Source: JBICHN01 sp043101845 (lineage in GTDB: Bacteria > Planctomycetota > Phycisphaerae > Phycisphaerales > UBA5793). From it: 64,000 bases of DNA. The position numbers and the translations under genes are program-made. Each line of letters begins with the position of its first letter. Position 1 is the stretch's first letter. Under the pieces are notes generated by a model. It did no database searches. It was not told the origin of the DNA and saw only the letters and a program-made list of their open reading frames with translations. The stretch lies in NCBI GenBank assembly GCA_043101845.1, contig JBICHN010000011.1, forward strand, positions 1,860,001 to 1,924,000, read 5' to 3'. Of the stretch, positions 18,478 to 27,979 are shown piece by piece.

Positions 18478-19451
18478 ATGTCACAAGTCGTCCGATCGTG
18501 TGGCGCTGCGCTCGCAGCGCTCGTGTACGCGTGGGGGGCGGGCGCCGTCCCTTACTCCTAGTTCAATCTCGACGAGTATCCGGACGACCTCATCGCGACG
18601 GGCGACGCGTGGAGCGCGGTTCGAGTCGAGGATCCCGGATTCGTCTCGTACCGGATCGCCGCAGACGATTTCGTACTGAGTGAACGAACTCGAATCTCCA
18701 CCGTGGAGTTCTTCTCGATTCCACTCAACGACCCGATCGTGCTCGGCGCCGACCTGTACATCTATTCCGGAACGACCGCTCCGGAGTCCCTCGTCTACGC
18801 GGAACCCGGCGCCGTGTCACACCGATTCGACACCGGCCTCGTGAACCAGGCGCTCGGCCCGATCTACTCGAATCGCACGTTTCCCATGGACCTCGAGCTC
18901 GACCCCGGGCGTTACTTTCTCGCCTTTCGCTCATGGATCACGCTCGAGGGCGCGCCCAGCTCGAAGCATGTCGCCATGACGACGCGGTGGACGAATGGTG
19001 ACACACGCGCACTCTGGAATTTCGATGTCCTCACCGACGGCGCCATCGTCGGCGAGTGGGTCACGATGGATGTGTTTTCTGGATTCGTCGACAACGAGTG
19101 GGCGTTCGAGATTCGTGGTCGCACGACGGCCGATGACCTGTCGCTCGAAGGACCCATCCCGGGCTCGGCGGGGACGGTCAACCGAATCGGCGTGCGGAAC
19201 GCGACTCCGGGCGAACGGGTCTACTTCTTCCGAGGCTCTGAGCGAGGCGAAGCGATCGTGCCTTCCTGTGGTGGCCTGGTGATTGAGATCAACGACCCGT
19301 CGTTCGTCGCGATCGAAACAGCCGACGCCAATGGCGTCGCATCATAAGTCGATTCGTCCCCGGCAGCGCCCGCGGGAGGACCGTTCTATTGCAAGCCGTC
19401 GAGATCATGGATTGCCGAATGAGTAATCTCGTCCGGCACACCTTCGATTGA
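18478..19451 (+). pseudogene. Broken secreted-protein gene: in-frame amber in the signal region and a C-terminal frameshift
   Basis: A GGAGG box at 18464-18468 precedes ATG 18478, which opens a signal peptide (MSQVVRSCGAALAALVYAWG). Codon 28 is TAG (18559-18561), exactly where the mature protein should begin; the frame then runs on as FNLDEYPDDL and 250 further residues. At 19345 the frame hits TAA inside the shared C-terminal domain. Moving back one base at about 19341 restores the rest of that domain (RFVPGSARGRTVLLQAVEI and onward) to TGA 19449-19451. Two independent lesions suggest a pseudogene; sequence error is the alternative. The middle region resembles secreted planctomycete proteins of unknown role. 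Confidence 0.8.
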
Positions 19452-19464
19452 TCCCGGACGCCGA

Positions 19465-20334
19465 TCAACGGCCGCCGTGCTCGAATACCCCTCTCCCGGC
19501 CTTGTCACCGAGCCGCCCGGCGACGACGAGTTGACGCAGCTTTGGGCACGGGAAGTACTTCTGATCTCCGAGTTCCCGGTACAGCACCATCATGATGTCG
19601 TGACAGATATCGAGCCCGATAAAGTCCGCAAGACGAAGCGGGCCCATGGGAAAGTTGCACCCGAGTTTCATGATCGAGTCGATATGCTCTGGCTCGGCGA
19701 CGCCGTCCATCCAGGCGTAGAACGCCTCGTTGATCATCGGCATGAGCACACGATTCGAGACGAATCCGGCGCGGTCGTTCGCGGGCACCGGCGTCTTGCC
19801 CATCCGCTCCGCAAGTGCGATTGTCCGGGCGGTCGTCTCGTCACTCGTGGCGAGTCCTTTGATGACCTCCACGAGCTTCATCACCGGGACCGGATTGAAG
19901 AAGTGCATACCGATGACGCGCGACGCGTCGGCGCCCACCGCCGTCGCGATGTCCGTGATCGAAATCGACGAGGTGTTCGTGGCGAGAACGACATCCTTCC
20001 GCAGGGTTGACTGCATCTCTCGGAAGATCGTCTTCTTGAGTTCGGGGTTCTCGAGCACCGCCTCGACCGCCCAGTCCGCGTCCTTCGCGTCGGCGAGGCT
20101 CGTCGCGTAGGTGATCCTCGAAGACGCGGCGTCGGCTTCATCCCGGGTCATCCGCTGCTTCTCGACATTGCGATCGAGAATCTTCGTGTGGCTCGCCCGC
20201 GCCCGATCGAGTTGCGGCTCCGCGATATCGACCTGCCAGGCGTCGAGACCCGCCATCGCAGCGGTCAGGGCGATGCCGGATCCCATCGTTCCGGCGCCGA
20301 TGACGACAATGCTCTTGATCTCCGATTCGGACAT
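19465..20334 (-). CDS. 3-hydroxyacyl-CoA (3-hydroxybutyryl-CoA) dehydrogenase
   Basis: A 289-aa stand-alone NAD-dependent enzyme oxidising 3-hydroxyacyl-CoA. Rossmann motif VVIGAGTMGSGIA at the N-terminus, then RVIGMHFFNPVPVMKLVEVI with the catalytic His and Glu, and the C-terminal dimerisation domain (GPLRLADFIGLD). All catalytic residues are present, in contrast to the FadJ-like fusion at 9572-11374. ATG 20334 with AGGAG about 13 nt upstream. It fits between hydratases and the thiolase at 21957-23138. Confidence 0.93.
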   Translation of the reverse strand: MSESEIKSIVVIGAGTMGSGIALTAAMAGLDAWQVDIAEPQLDRARASHTKILDRNVEKQRMTRDEADAASSRITYATSLADAKDADWAVEAVLENPELKKTIFREMQSTLRKDVVLATNTSSISITDIATAVGADASRVIGMHFFNPVPVMKLVEVIKGLATSDETTARTIALAERMGKTPVPANDRAGFVSNRVLMPMINEAFYAWMDGVAEPEHIDSIMKLGCNFPMGPLRLADFIGLDICHDIMMVLYRELGDQKYFPCPKLRQLVVAGRLGDKAGRGVFEHGGR

Positions 20335-20495
20335 GGTCGAATGCGCTCCTGAGCGTGAGGGGTACGAGTCGGGCGAATCTATAGCGACGCCTCGGGGGCA
20401 CGCCACCATCACGGTGGACGATCGGGTGTTACACCGGTGTTGCGCCGTGATTCCGCACTCGTGGTACGCTGATCGAAGATCGAAGGAGAGACCTC

Positions 20496-21056
20496 ATGAC
20501 ACGAAGTCGCGCGCTTCGAATGGCCCTCGGCGGCGTCGCGGTTCTTCTCGCTCTGGTATTCACCGCGGGATTGACCCGTTGGGATGAGCCACGCAAGAAC
20601 GACGCGATACACCCCTATGTCTCGTACTCCGGTCGAGTCTCGGCGATCACTGACCGGCGGCTCCTGCTCATCCGGGATCAGGAATCGTTCGACGAGATGT
20701 GGCGATCTCACATGGGTGACCGGATCGAACGCGCGGGGCAGGGCTGGCCCCTCACTCCGACCGTCGACTTCAATTTGTGCATGGTCCTGGCGATCTTTTC
20801 GGGCGACCGAGTGAATGCGAACGGCGAGCAGATCGAATCGATCAAACTCGAGTCGGAGCGATTGGTCGTGCGATACGACACGGTCACTTACCAGACCGCA
20901 TCGATCGGAGCAACCGACCGCGGCGAGCCAGCGCGTCCCTACGGAATCTTCGTGCTTCCGAGAATCGACACGACGGTCGTCGTGCACGAGAACACGCAGA
21001 ACATCATCGGCGACGATCCGGTGTGGACCGAACGCGCCACCTTCCGCGCGCCATGA
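20496..21056 (+). CDS. Membrane-anchored PrcB-like protein of unknown function
   Basis: A 186-aa protein. The N-terminus has a hydrophobic segment (about residues 8-25) that could be a signal anchor. The rest resembles the PrcB C-terminal domain family: IRDQESFDEMWRSH, then PTVDFNLCMVLAIFSGDR, and a final YGIFVLPRIDTTVVV strand region. PrcB proteins are accessory subunits of secreted proteases in spirochaetes, but no partner protease is adjacent here. AAGGAG lies 8-9 nt before ATG 20496. Single gene. Confidence 0.6.
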   Translation: MTRSRALRMALGGVAVLLALVFTAGLTRWDEPRKNDAIHPYVSYSGRVSAITDRRLLLIRDQESFDEMWRSHMGDRIERAGQGWPLTPTVDFNLCMVLAIFSGDRVNANGEQIESIKLESERLVVRYDTVTYQTASIGATDRGEPARPYGIFVLPRIDTTVVVHENTQNIIGDDPVWTERATFRAP

Positions 21057-21087
21057 AGCGTTTGCCTGCGGTCGAACAGACCAACCG

Positions 21088-21915
21088 TCAGCCGCCGTCG
21101 TTCGGATTGAGAGCGACCGGCTCCGGATGAGTCCAGGCCGTGGCAGGAACTGACTCGTACACGCCAACCTTCGTGTGATCACGCTCGCCTCGCCCCGGAG
21201 CTAGCATGATTTCCCCGTACCAGCCCCAGTCTTCCCAGGGAGTCGTCATCCGCGGTTCGGCGTCCGTCGCGTTCGCGAAATAGGACCACTCCTCAACGAG
21301 CCCGGTGTCGCTGGCGACGAGCACTTCGTACTTGTTCTGCGGCGTCACACCGACGCCTTCAAAAGTGAGTTCGAGCTTCTTCGCGGGACGACCGTCACTC
21401 AGCGCGCCGTCACCGAGGCGCCTCAGTGTAACTCCGGTGTCCTTGAGCTTGTACGGCATGACGAGCCAGTAGGAATCGTTGATCCACATCTCGTATCCAC
21501 GCTCAAGCGTCTCTCGCTCGAGCGCCGGATCGTCAATCCGTTCACCGTTTTGAAAGACGAGACCTTCCTTCGTATCGAGGTCGACAATTACGACCCAGTT
21601 CGCTCCATCGCGATCGGTGTAATCAATCCGGTCGATGTTTTCATGCTTGTCCCACAAGTGCTCGCGCACCCCGAAGAAGCGCCAGCCGATATAGCGAGTG
21701 GCGTCCCACGCGTCCCGACCGCCCATCGTCGCCATGACACGGTCGGCCAGGGCGATCGCTTCGGGATCGGATTCGGCGGCGTTGAATCCGGGCGCCGCCG
21801 GATTGGCGGCATCGTCGCTCGCCGTGGATTGATCCGGTGGCGAATCACAACCGGCGATGATCGCCGACATGAGGAGCATTATCGCTCCACGAACGAATCC
21901 GGTCACGCTGCGCAT
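21088..21915 (-). CDS. Lipoprotein of unknown function
   Basis: A 275-aa protein with a lipobox at the end of the signal peptide (SAIIAGC), so lipidated and exported. The mature part has no motif I can name. Segments such as ALADRVMATMGGRDAWDATRYIGW and YEMWINDSYWLVMPYKLKDTG recall outer-membrane lipoprotein-sorting (LolA-like) folds found next to GG-DAW motifs in planctomycetes and Bacteroidetes; this is a weak resemblance. ATG 21915 has an AAAGGGTGG stretch just upstream, better than the GTG at 21930. Confidence 0.55.
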   Translation of the reverse strand: MRSVTGFVRGAIMLLMSAIIAGCDSPPDQSTASDDAANPAAPGFNAAESDPEAIALADRVMATMGGRDAWDATRYIGWRFFGVREHLWDKHENIDRIDYTDRDGANWVVIVDLDTKEGLVFQNGERIDDPALERETLERGYEMWINDSYWLVMPYKLKDTGVTLRRLGDGALSDGRPAKKLELTFEGVGVTPQNKYEVLVASDTGLVEEWSYFANATDAEPRMTTPWEDWGWYGEIMLAPGRGERDHTKVGVYESVPATAWTHPEPVALNPNDGG

Positions 21916-21956
21916 GGTCCACCCTTTCACCGACGGGCGCGGAGTTCAGAAACGGC

Positions 21957-23138
21957 TCAGTCGCGTTCGATCATCATCGCGACCGCATTCCCGCCACCGA
22001 GACACAAGGACGCGATGCCGCGCTTCTTGTCGAGTCGACGCATCTGGTGCACGAGCGTCGTGAGCACTCTGGCTCCGGAGGCGCCGATGGGATGTCCGAG
22101 CGCGATGCCGCCGCCCGTGACATTCACCTGATCCTCATTGATCTCGAGGCCCTTGAGATCGGCGAGCACTTGGGCCGCAAACGCTTCGTTGATTTCGAAG
22201 AGGTCGACATCACCAAGCTCCGCGCCGCCCTTCCGGGCGCAGGTCCGCACGGCTTCCACTGGAGCGATGAACAGCTCCTTTGGCTCAACGCCGTGCGTGT
22301 GGTAGGAGACGATGCGGGCGAGCGGCTCGAGTCCGAGCGATTCGGCTTTCGCTTCGGTCATGATCAATACGGCCGCGGCGCCGTCTGAGATCTGGCTCGC
22401 GTTCCCCGCGGTCACGCTTCCTTCCTTCTCGAACGCGGGACGTAGACCGGCGAGCTTCTCGGCGGTCGTGTCCTCCCGGATGCCCTCATCCTGCGTGATG
22501 TCCTGCTTCTGCTTCGCGTCCGCGGCCGGGATGGGGACGATTTCCTCTCGATACCACCCCTTCTCGGTCGCCTTCGCCGCGAGTCGATGTGACCGCTCGG
22601 AATAGCGGTCCTGATCTTCGCGCGTCACTCCGTGCTTCTTGGCGATGTGTTCAGCGGCGTTCCCCATTCCCCAGTCGCAAAAGGCACAATGCAGTCCGTC
22701 ATACCGCATGTGGTCGACGAGTTGGCCATCGCCGAACTTGAGGCCATTCCGGACATAGGCGAGGTGCGGGGCGAGCGACATGCTCTCCATGCCGCCGGCG
22801 AGCACGCACTCCGCATCCCCCGCCTTGATCGCCTGGGCCGCGAGTATCGCCGCCTTGAGTGACGAGCCGCAGACCTTGTTCACTGTAAACGCGACAAGGT
22901 CGTTGCCGAGCCCGGCCTTGAGCCCGGCCTGACGGGCCGGATTCTGGCCGACGCCCGCCTGGAGCACGCACCCCATGATGAGTTCGTCGATGTGCTCGCG
23001 CGCCGCCGGCGCGTCGTCGAGCACGGCCTTCACCGCCATCGATCCGAGATCGGCGGCGGGCACGCGGGACAGGCCACCGAGGAACCGTCCGATCGGGGTG
23101 CGCTTCGCAGACACAATGACGGGCGTGTTCTTCGACAT
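21957..23138 (-). CDS. Acetyl-CoA C-acetyltransferase (thiolase)
   Basis: A 393-aa thiolase of standard length. Nucleophilic Cys in NKVCGSSLKAA, His in GGGIALGHPIGASGAR, and the second Cys in ASLCLGGGNAVA. It condenses or cleaves acetyl-CoA units at the end of beta-oxidation or in ketone-body and PHB metabolism. ATG 23138 follows AGGAAGGG. It is divergent from the methylcitrate operon across a 192-bp intergenic region, so coordinate control of the two is possible. Confidence 0.94.
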   Translation of the reverse strand: MSKNTPVIVSAKRTPIGRFLGGLSRVPAADLGSMAVKAVLDDAPAAREHIDELIMGCVLQAGVGQNPARQAGLKAGLGNDLVAFTVNKVCGSSLKAAILAAQAIKAGDAECVLAGGMESMSLAPHLAYVRNGLKFGDGQLVDHMRYDGLHCAFCDWGMGNAAEHIAKKHGVTREDQDRYSERSHRLAAKATEKGWYREEIVPIPAADAKQKQDITQDEGIREDTTAEKLAGLRPAFEKEGSVTAGNASQISDGAAAVLIMTEAKAESLGLEPLARIVSYHTHGVEPKELFIAPVEAVRTCARKGGAELGDVDLFEINEAFAAQVLADLKGLEINEDQVNVTGGGIALGHPIGASGARVLTTLVHQMRRLDKKRGIASLCLGGGNAVAMMIERD

Positions 23139-23330
23139 CGAGACCCTTCCTTACGCGATCTGAGCAGGCTTTCGCAGAGACGGAATACGCATTATATGAT
23201 CGCCTCCCGACGCTCCGGACCACCTCCGAGCCGGGGATTCAGGTCGGGCCCTTGGGTGCGGCCTGAAGGGTCCTTCGATAGACTGCCGCCACCGTCAAGC
23301 TCCCCCGCCCGTCCCTCGTGGAGAATTCGA

Positions 23331-24896
23331 ATGCTCGTCGATTCCGCGTCGCAGACCCACCTCGCCGCCGACTCGAACCAGGCGCTCGGCATTGGCCGGT
23401 TCGCGGTGGATTTCATGAACGGGAGGATTGGAGAGCCGGATCGCGCGGCGCTCAATCGCGTCGGACAATTCCACGCGGACTCGGTCTTCTGCGGGCTCTC
23501 GGCGTTGGCGTTGAGAACCAATGCCCCCACCGTTCTGCGCGACGAGGCGCTCGAATACCCGGATGCGAAGGGCGCGAGCGTCTTCGGCTCACGCGAGCGC
23601 GTCAAGCTCGAGAAGGCGATCGTCGCGAACGCATCCGCCGTGCGCGAATGGGACTCGAATGGAACGAACTTCGGCTATAACCCCGAACTCGGACACACCG
23701 CGGGCGAGTTCGGCCACAACGACTTCTATCCCGTAGTGATCGCCGCGGCGCAGGCGCGAGGGCTTGACGGCGCCACGGCGCTGCGCGGCATGCTTTTGCT
23801 CGATGAGATTCGTGGTCGTCTCGCCGAAGTCTTTTCGCTCAAGAGCTACAAGATCGACCATGTCGTGCACGGGGCCATCGGTTCGGCGGCGACATTCGGC
23901 GCCATGATGGGCGCAACGCCGGAGCAGATCGAGTCCGCCATCGGCATGACGGTCGCCCACTACATTCCCTTCCGGGCGATCCGCGCCGGAAAGCAACTGA
24001 GTGATTCGAAGGGGGCGTCCGCGGCGATCTCAACCGAGGCGGCGATCCTCGCGACGCAACGCTCGATGCGCGGCTTCATCGGTCCGAAGGACATCTTCCG
24101 GAATCCGCAGGCCATCTTCCGGCTCTTCGAGCCGACGAAGGGTGATCGCGCTCCGTTTGATCTCGTCCTGTCGCACAGTGGCTCCGACTTCGCCGTGATG
24201 GGAATGCATTTCAAACTCGGGATGTATGAGCATCAATCGGCCGGCGCCATCCAGGCGGTGCTCGATCTTGTGACGAAGTCACCGGAGTTGCTCGAGGATG
24301 CGGACGGCGACGCCATCAGGAAGATCGTTATCCGAGCGTACGAGCCGGCCTTCGGAATCATCGGCGACCCGGCGAAACGCGACCCGCGCACCCGTCAGTC
24401 GGCGGACCACTCGATGGTGTACATCATCGCGACGCTCTTGGGCAAGGCGCTTGATCTCGCGAAGGAACGAGGCGGCGGACGCGTCGCCGAATCGAGCGAG
24501 GAACTCTGGAAGGCGACGATGCTCGCCCCCCACGACTACAGCCCGGCTGCCATCGACGATCGACGCACGCGGGCGATCATGGAGAAGATCGCCTTTGAGC
24601 ACGGCGGGCCCGAGTACGACGCGAAGTATCCCGACGGCATTCCGACCTCCGTCATCGTCACCGCCGCCGACGGCCGGTCTCACGACAGCGGATTGGTCAT
24701 GTATCCGATTGGTCATGCGAGGAACACCACCGCCGACCTCGACGCCATGCTCGAGAAGAAGTTTGAAATGCTCGGCGGGCTCGCCGTCGACCGGCCGGCC
24801 GAGGTCGTCGAACGACTCGACCTCGCCGACAAGTCCTCGAGCGACATGTCATCCGTGTACGACTTTGACATCATCGACCGCGGAGCCTTCGAGTAA
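23331..24896 (+). CDS. prpD: 2-methylcitrate dehydratase (MmgE/PrpD family)
   Basis: A 521-aa MmgE/PrpD protein that dehydrates 2-methylcitrate in the propionyl-CoA-consuming methylcitrate cycle. Family segments include HTAGEFGHNDFYPVVIAA, KIDHVVHGAIGSAATFGAMMG and RQSADHSMVYIIATLL. The ATG at 23331 has GGAG 8 nt upstream and gives the normal length; an in-frame arginine-rich 5' extension is rejected. The stop overlaps the prpB start by one base (TAATG), and prpC follows, which fixes the functional assignment. Confidence 0.92.
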   Translation: MLVDSASQTHLAADSNQALGIGRFAVDFMNGRIGEPDRAALNRVGQFHADSVFCGLSALALRTNAPTVLRDEALEYPDAKGASVFGSRERVKLEKAIVANASAVREWDSNGTNFGYNPELGHTAGEFGHNDFYPVVIAAAQARGLDGATALRGMLLLDEIRGRLAEVFSLKSYKIDHVVHGAIGSAATFGAMMGATPEQIESAIGMTVAHYIPFRAIRAGKQLSDSKGASAAISTEAAILATQRSMRGFIGPKDIFRNPQAIFRLFEPTKGDRAPFDLVLSHSGSDFAVMGMHFKLGMYEHQSAGAIQAVLDLVTKSPELLEDADGDAIRKIVIRAYEPAFGIIGDPAKRDPRTRQSADHSMVYIIATLLGKALDLAKERGGGRVAESSEELWKATMLAPHDYSPAAIDDRRTRAIMEKIAFEHGGPEYDAKYPDGIPTSVIVTAADGRSHDSGLVMYPIGHARNTTADLDAMLEKKFEMLGGLAVDRPAEVVERLDLADKSSSDMSSVYDFDIIDRGAFE

Positions 24897-25777
24897 TGGC
24901 GGCCCACCCCGGAGCTCAACTCCGAGAACAGATGCGGCGCGGCGTCGTGATGGCGCCCGGCGCCTGGAACGCGCTGGTCGCCCGCGCCATCGGAGCCGCG
25001 GGGTTTGACGCGTGCTACATCTCGGGTGGGGCGACCGCGAACGCGGCGGGGTATCCGGACATCGGGCTCATCACGCTTACGGAAATGTGTCGCACGATTC
25101 GAGAGGTGACGCAGGCCGGTGGTGTGCCGACGATCGTCGACGCCGACACGGGATACGGCGAAGTCGAGGCGGTGATCCGGACGGTCGTCGAATACGAGCG
25201 GGCCGGCGCCGCCGGCTGCCACATCGAAGATCAGGTCTTTCCGAAGCGGTGCGGCCATCTCGACGGCAAGACGCTGATCACGACGGACGACATGTGCGAG
25301 AAGATTCGAGCGGCGGCCAGCCAGCGGTTGAGCGAAGACTTCATCGTGATCGCGCGGACGGACGCATGTGGCGTGGACGGCTTTAATGCGGCGGTTGAAC
25401 GGGCGAACGCGTACCGCGAGGCCGGCGCCGACATGATCTTTCCGGAAGGCCTGGGCTCCGAACAGGAGTTCGCGGAGATGGCGAAGCGCTCGCCCGGGCT
25501 TCTTCTCGCGAACATGACCGAGTTCGGCAAGACGCCGTCGATCCCGGCGGCGCGGTTCGGAGAAATGGGTTACCAACTCGTCATCTACCCGGTCACGATG
25601 CAGCGCGTCGCGATGGGCGCCGTAATCGCGGCGCTCGAGAAACTGCGCGCAGACGGCTCGGTCGACGCGTTCGTGGACGGCATGCAGACGCGGCAAGAGC
25701 TCTATCGGCTGCTCGACTATACTCCGGGTCGCCAGTGGGATTACCCCGGCCGCGCCGGCGCTGACCTCACCGAATAG
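24896..25777 (+). CDS. prpB: 2-methylisocitrate lyase
   Basis: A 293-aa member of the isocitrate lyase/PEP mutase superfamily that cleaves 2-methylisocitrate to pyruvate and succinate. The active-site signature is KRCGH (in EDQVFPKRCGHLDGK), the methylisocitrate-lyase form rather than the KKCGH of isocitrate lyases. The Mg-binding D-A-D-T-G-Y-G segment is also present. Translationally coupled to prpD. Confidence 0.94.
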   Translation: MAAHPGAQLREQMRRGVVMAPGAWNALVARAIGAAGFDACYISGGATANAAGYPDIGLITLTEMCRTIREVTQAGGVPTIVDADTGYGEVEAVIRTVVEYERAGAAGCHIEDQVFPKRCGHLDGKTLITTDDMCEKIRAAASQRLSEDFIVIARTDACGVDGFNAAVERANAYREAGADMIFPEGLGSEQEFAEMAKRSPGLLLANMTEFGKTPSIPAARFGEMGYQLVIYPVTMQRVAMGAVIAALEKLRADGSVDAFVDGMQTRQELYRLLDYTPGRQWDYPGRAGADLTE

Positions 25778-25852
25778 GTTCGAATTCGGCGAGGCGGACG
25801 CCCAGTCATCTCAGAACATTCCCCCAGGACGAAGAGCGAAGGATCCGACACC

Positions 25853-26962
25853 ATGTCCGAAGTTGAAGCGAAGGGATTGGCCGGCGTGATCGCCGGGGAG
25901 ACCTCGGTCGCCTCGGTGGAGCAGGGACAACTGCTCTACCGCGGATACGACATTCACGATCTCGCCGAGCACGCCACCTTCGAGGAAGTCGCGTACCTTC
26001 TGCTCGAGGGTGAGAAGCCGAGCGAGTCGGAGTTGCGGTCATTCAGCGATGACCTGAAGTCAGAGCGCGAGATTCCCGGAGAGGTCCGCGACGCCGTGAT
26101 GCGCGTCGCCCCGAATTCCCATCCGATGGATACGCTCCGAACGGGCATCAGCCTCCTCAGCCATCACGATCCGGACACCGGCGATAACTCGGTCGAAGCA
26201 GAGAAGCGGAAGTCACGCCGCCTCTTCGCCAAGATCCCGACGATCATCGGCGCCGGCCAGCGGGCGATCGATGGCGGCGACTATGTCGAGCCCGATTCCG
26301 AACTGGATCACGCTGCGAACCTCCTCTATGTCATGACGGGCGACAAGCCGAGCGACCTCGCGGCGAAGGTCATGGATGTGTCGCTCATTCTCTACGCGGA
26401 GCATGAATTCAACGCGTCTACCTTCACCTGCCGCGTCATCGCCGGCACGCTCTCCGACATGCACTCGGCGATCGTGGGTGGCATCGGAGCGCTCAAGGGT
26501 CCCCTGCACGGGGGCGCGAATGAAGCCGCGATGGAAATGCTCAAGGAGGTCGGCTCGCGCGACAAGGTCCGCTCCTTCATGGACAATGCGTTCTCGACAA
26601 AGCGGAAGATCATGGGCTTCGGCCACCGCGTTTACAAGAACGGCGACCATCGGGCGCCGATTCTCCGCGACTGGGGTCTCAAGCTCGCCGCGGAGAAGCC
26701 GCAGTTCAAGAAGTGGTTCGACATCGGCGACGCCATTCAGAAAATCATGCTCGATGAGAAGGGCATCTACCCGAATGTCGATTTTCCGTGCGGCATGACC
26801 TACTTCACGATGGGGATTCCCGTGCCGCAGTACACACCGATCTTCGTCGCGTCGCGGATCACCGGCTGGTGCGCCCATGTGATCGAGCAGCACGGCGACA
26901 ACAAACTCATTCGCCCGCTGAGCCGGTACACCGGCGCCGCCCGTCGGTCATGGAATGGGTGA
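25853..26962 (+). CDS. prpC: 2-methylcitrate synthase / citrate synthase family
   Basis: A 369-aa type II-like short citrate synthase. Catalytic residues are visible: His in GPLHGGANEAA, His in GFGHRVYKNGDHR and Asp in YPNVDFPCG; AEHEFNAST is also conserved. Its place at the end of prpDB argues for condensation of propionyl-CoA with oxaloacetate, although short citrate synthases often take both acyl-CoAs. AAGGA lies about 10 nt before ATG 25853. A terminator follows. Confidence 0.9.
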   Translation: MSEVEAKGLAGVIAGETSVASVEQGQLLYRGYDIHDLAEHATFEEVAYLLLEGEKPSESELRSFSDDLKSEREIPGEVRDAVMRVAPNSHPMDTLRTGISLLSHHDPDTGDNSVEAEKRKSRRLFAKIPTIIGAGQRAIDGGDYVEPDSELDHAANLLYVMTGDKPSDLAAKVMDVSLILYAEHEFNASTFTCRVIAGTLSDMHSAIVGGIGALKGPLHGGANEAAMEMLKEVGSRDKVRSFMDNAFSTKRKIMGFGHRVYKNGDHRAPILRDWGLKLAAEKPQFKKWFDIGDAIQKIMLDEKGIYPNVDFPCGMTYFTMGIPVPQYTPIFVASRITGWCAHVIEQHGDNKLIRPLSRYTGAARRSWNG

Positions 26963-26990
26963 TTGACGGGACACCACTCGAAAACAAAAC

Positions 26991-27022
26991 GCGGCCCCGG
27001 AGATTCCGGGGCCGCGGTCGGT
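26991..27022 (+). terminator. Bidirectional terminator after prpC
   Basis: Perfect 10-bp GC arms at 26991-27000 and 27006-27015 with a 5-nt loop, followed by GGTCGGTTTTG. The opposite strand has GTTTTGTTTTCG after the stem, serving the convergent gene that ends at 27050. Confidence 0.85.
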
Positions 27023-27049
27023 TTTGGGTGGTCATGCCGTACAGGACCG

Positions 27050-27763
27050 TCATTCGCGCGACAGCGACATGAACAGTTGCAGCACATACCAGAAGAGCAG
27101 CGCGACCGAAGCGAAGAGTTCGAGCGAAGCCGCCACATATCGGTCTTCCGGATAGTGATGCAGTACATTCGAGGTGTCGTAGAGAATGGCGCCCCCTGCG
27201 AGCGCGATCATCGCGACGGAGAACGCGGGCCCGAGGGTGAATCCGAAGATGGCGCCGCAAACGATAAACACGAGGGCGATTCCCATACCCCAGAACAGAA
27301 GACCTCGGAGGAAGGAGAAATCCTTCCGGGTGAAGAACACGATGAGCGAGAGCAGCGAGAAGCCGAACAGCGTCGCGACCGCCGCGCTCGCGATCACATT
27401 CTCACCAACATAGGTCTGGGCAAGCCAGAGGAGCGGGATGAAGATGATCGCCTCGCCCACGACATAGCCCGCGAGCGCGAGATACTGGACCGGCAGCGAG
27501 GTTGTACGGTGCGCGACATGCGTGGCGATCCAGCCGAAGACGACGAATCCTCCGAGGACGAACAGCCAGTTCACCGAGAGCATGGCCTGCGCCATGGTCT
27601 GGGCGACTCCGCTCGTGAAGAAGATCATTTCGAGCACGGTGAACGCGATCACCGCCCCGATGAGGTGGAAGTAGGTCTTCGCGATGAAGGTCGCCCGTGT
27701 GTTGACATCGGCGTAGGCCACCCCGCCCGCCGTAGCGTCCTGCATCTCATTGAAACTTGCCAT
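27050..27763 (-). CDS. Bax inhibitor-1/YccA family integral membrane protein
   Basis: A 237-aa protein with seven hydrophobic segments. The last part (GGAILYDTSNVLHHYP followed by AASLELFASVALLFWYVLQLF) matches the UPF0005/TMBIM signature, including the di-aspartate-region residues implicated in pH-sensitive calcium leak in BsYetJ. ATG 27763 has AGGAG 9 nt upstream. Inner membrane; physiological role in bacteria is poorly defined. Confidence 0.9.
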   Translation of the reverse strand: MASFNEMQDATAGGVAYADVNTRATFIAKTYFHLIGAVIAFTVLEMIFFTSGVAQTMAQAMLSVNWLFVLGGFVVFGWIATHVAHRTTSLPVQYLALAGYVVGEAIIFIPLLWLAQTYVGENVIASAAVATLFGFSLLSLIVFFTRKDFSFLRGLLFWGMGIALVFIVCGAIFGFTLGPAFSVAMIALAGGAILYDTSNVLHHYPEDRYVAASLELFASVALLFWYVLQLFMSLSRE

Positions 27764-27893
27764 GGATCGACGCTCCTGAAGTGAAACCGGGAATGGGCGG
27801 CCGTTCGCCCCATGCCATGATTGGCACGATATCGGCCCGATTCCGCTTGTATCACCACAATCCCGGGCGTGCAAGATCGTGAAAACGGAAGTT

Positions 27894-27933
27894 TGTATAT
27901 AAAGAACGCCCCCGGTCCGTCATCCGGGGGCGT
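27894..27933 (-). terminator. Terminator of the halogenase-like gene
   Basis: Arms at 27906-27915 and 27924-27933 (10 bp, GC-rich) followed on the minus strand by TTCTTTATATAC. It lies 46 bp beyond the stop of the 27980-29776 gene. Confidence 0.75.
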
Positions 27934-27979
27934 AGCGCCGACTCGTGTCGACGCCTGAGTCCGATGTTTTTGCGACAAG

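Noticed and set aside
19321..19351. Programmed frameshift in the broken gene
   Set aside because: No slippery heptamer at the junction; a simple base loss explains the change.
20496..21056. Assignment of PrcB-like protein as a partner of the tandem proteases
   Set aside because: It is 3 kb away with unrelated genes between; no evidence of linkage.
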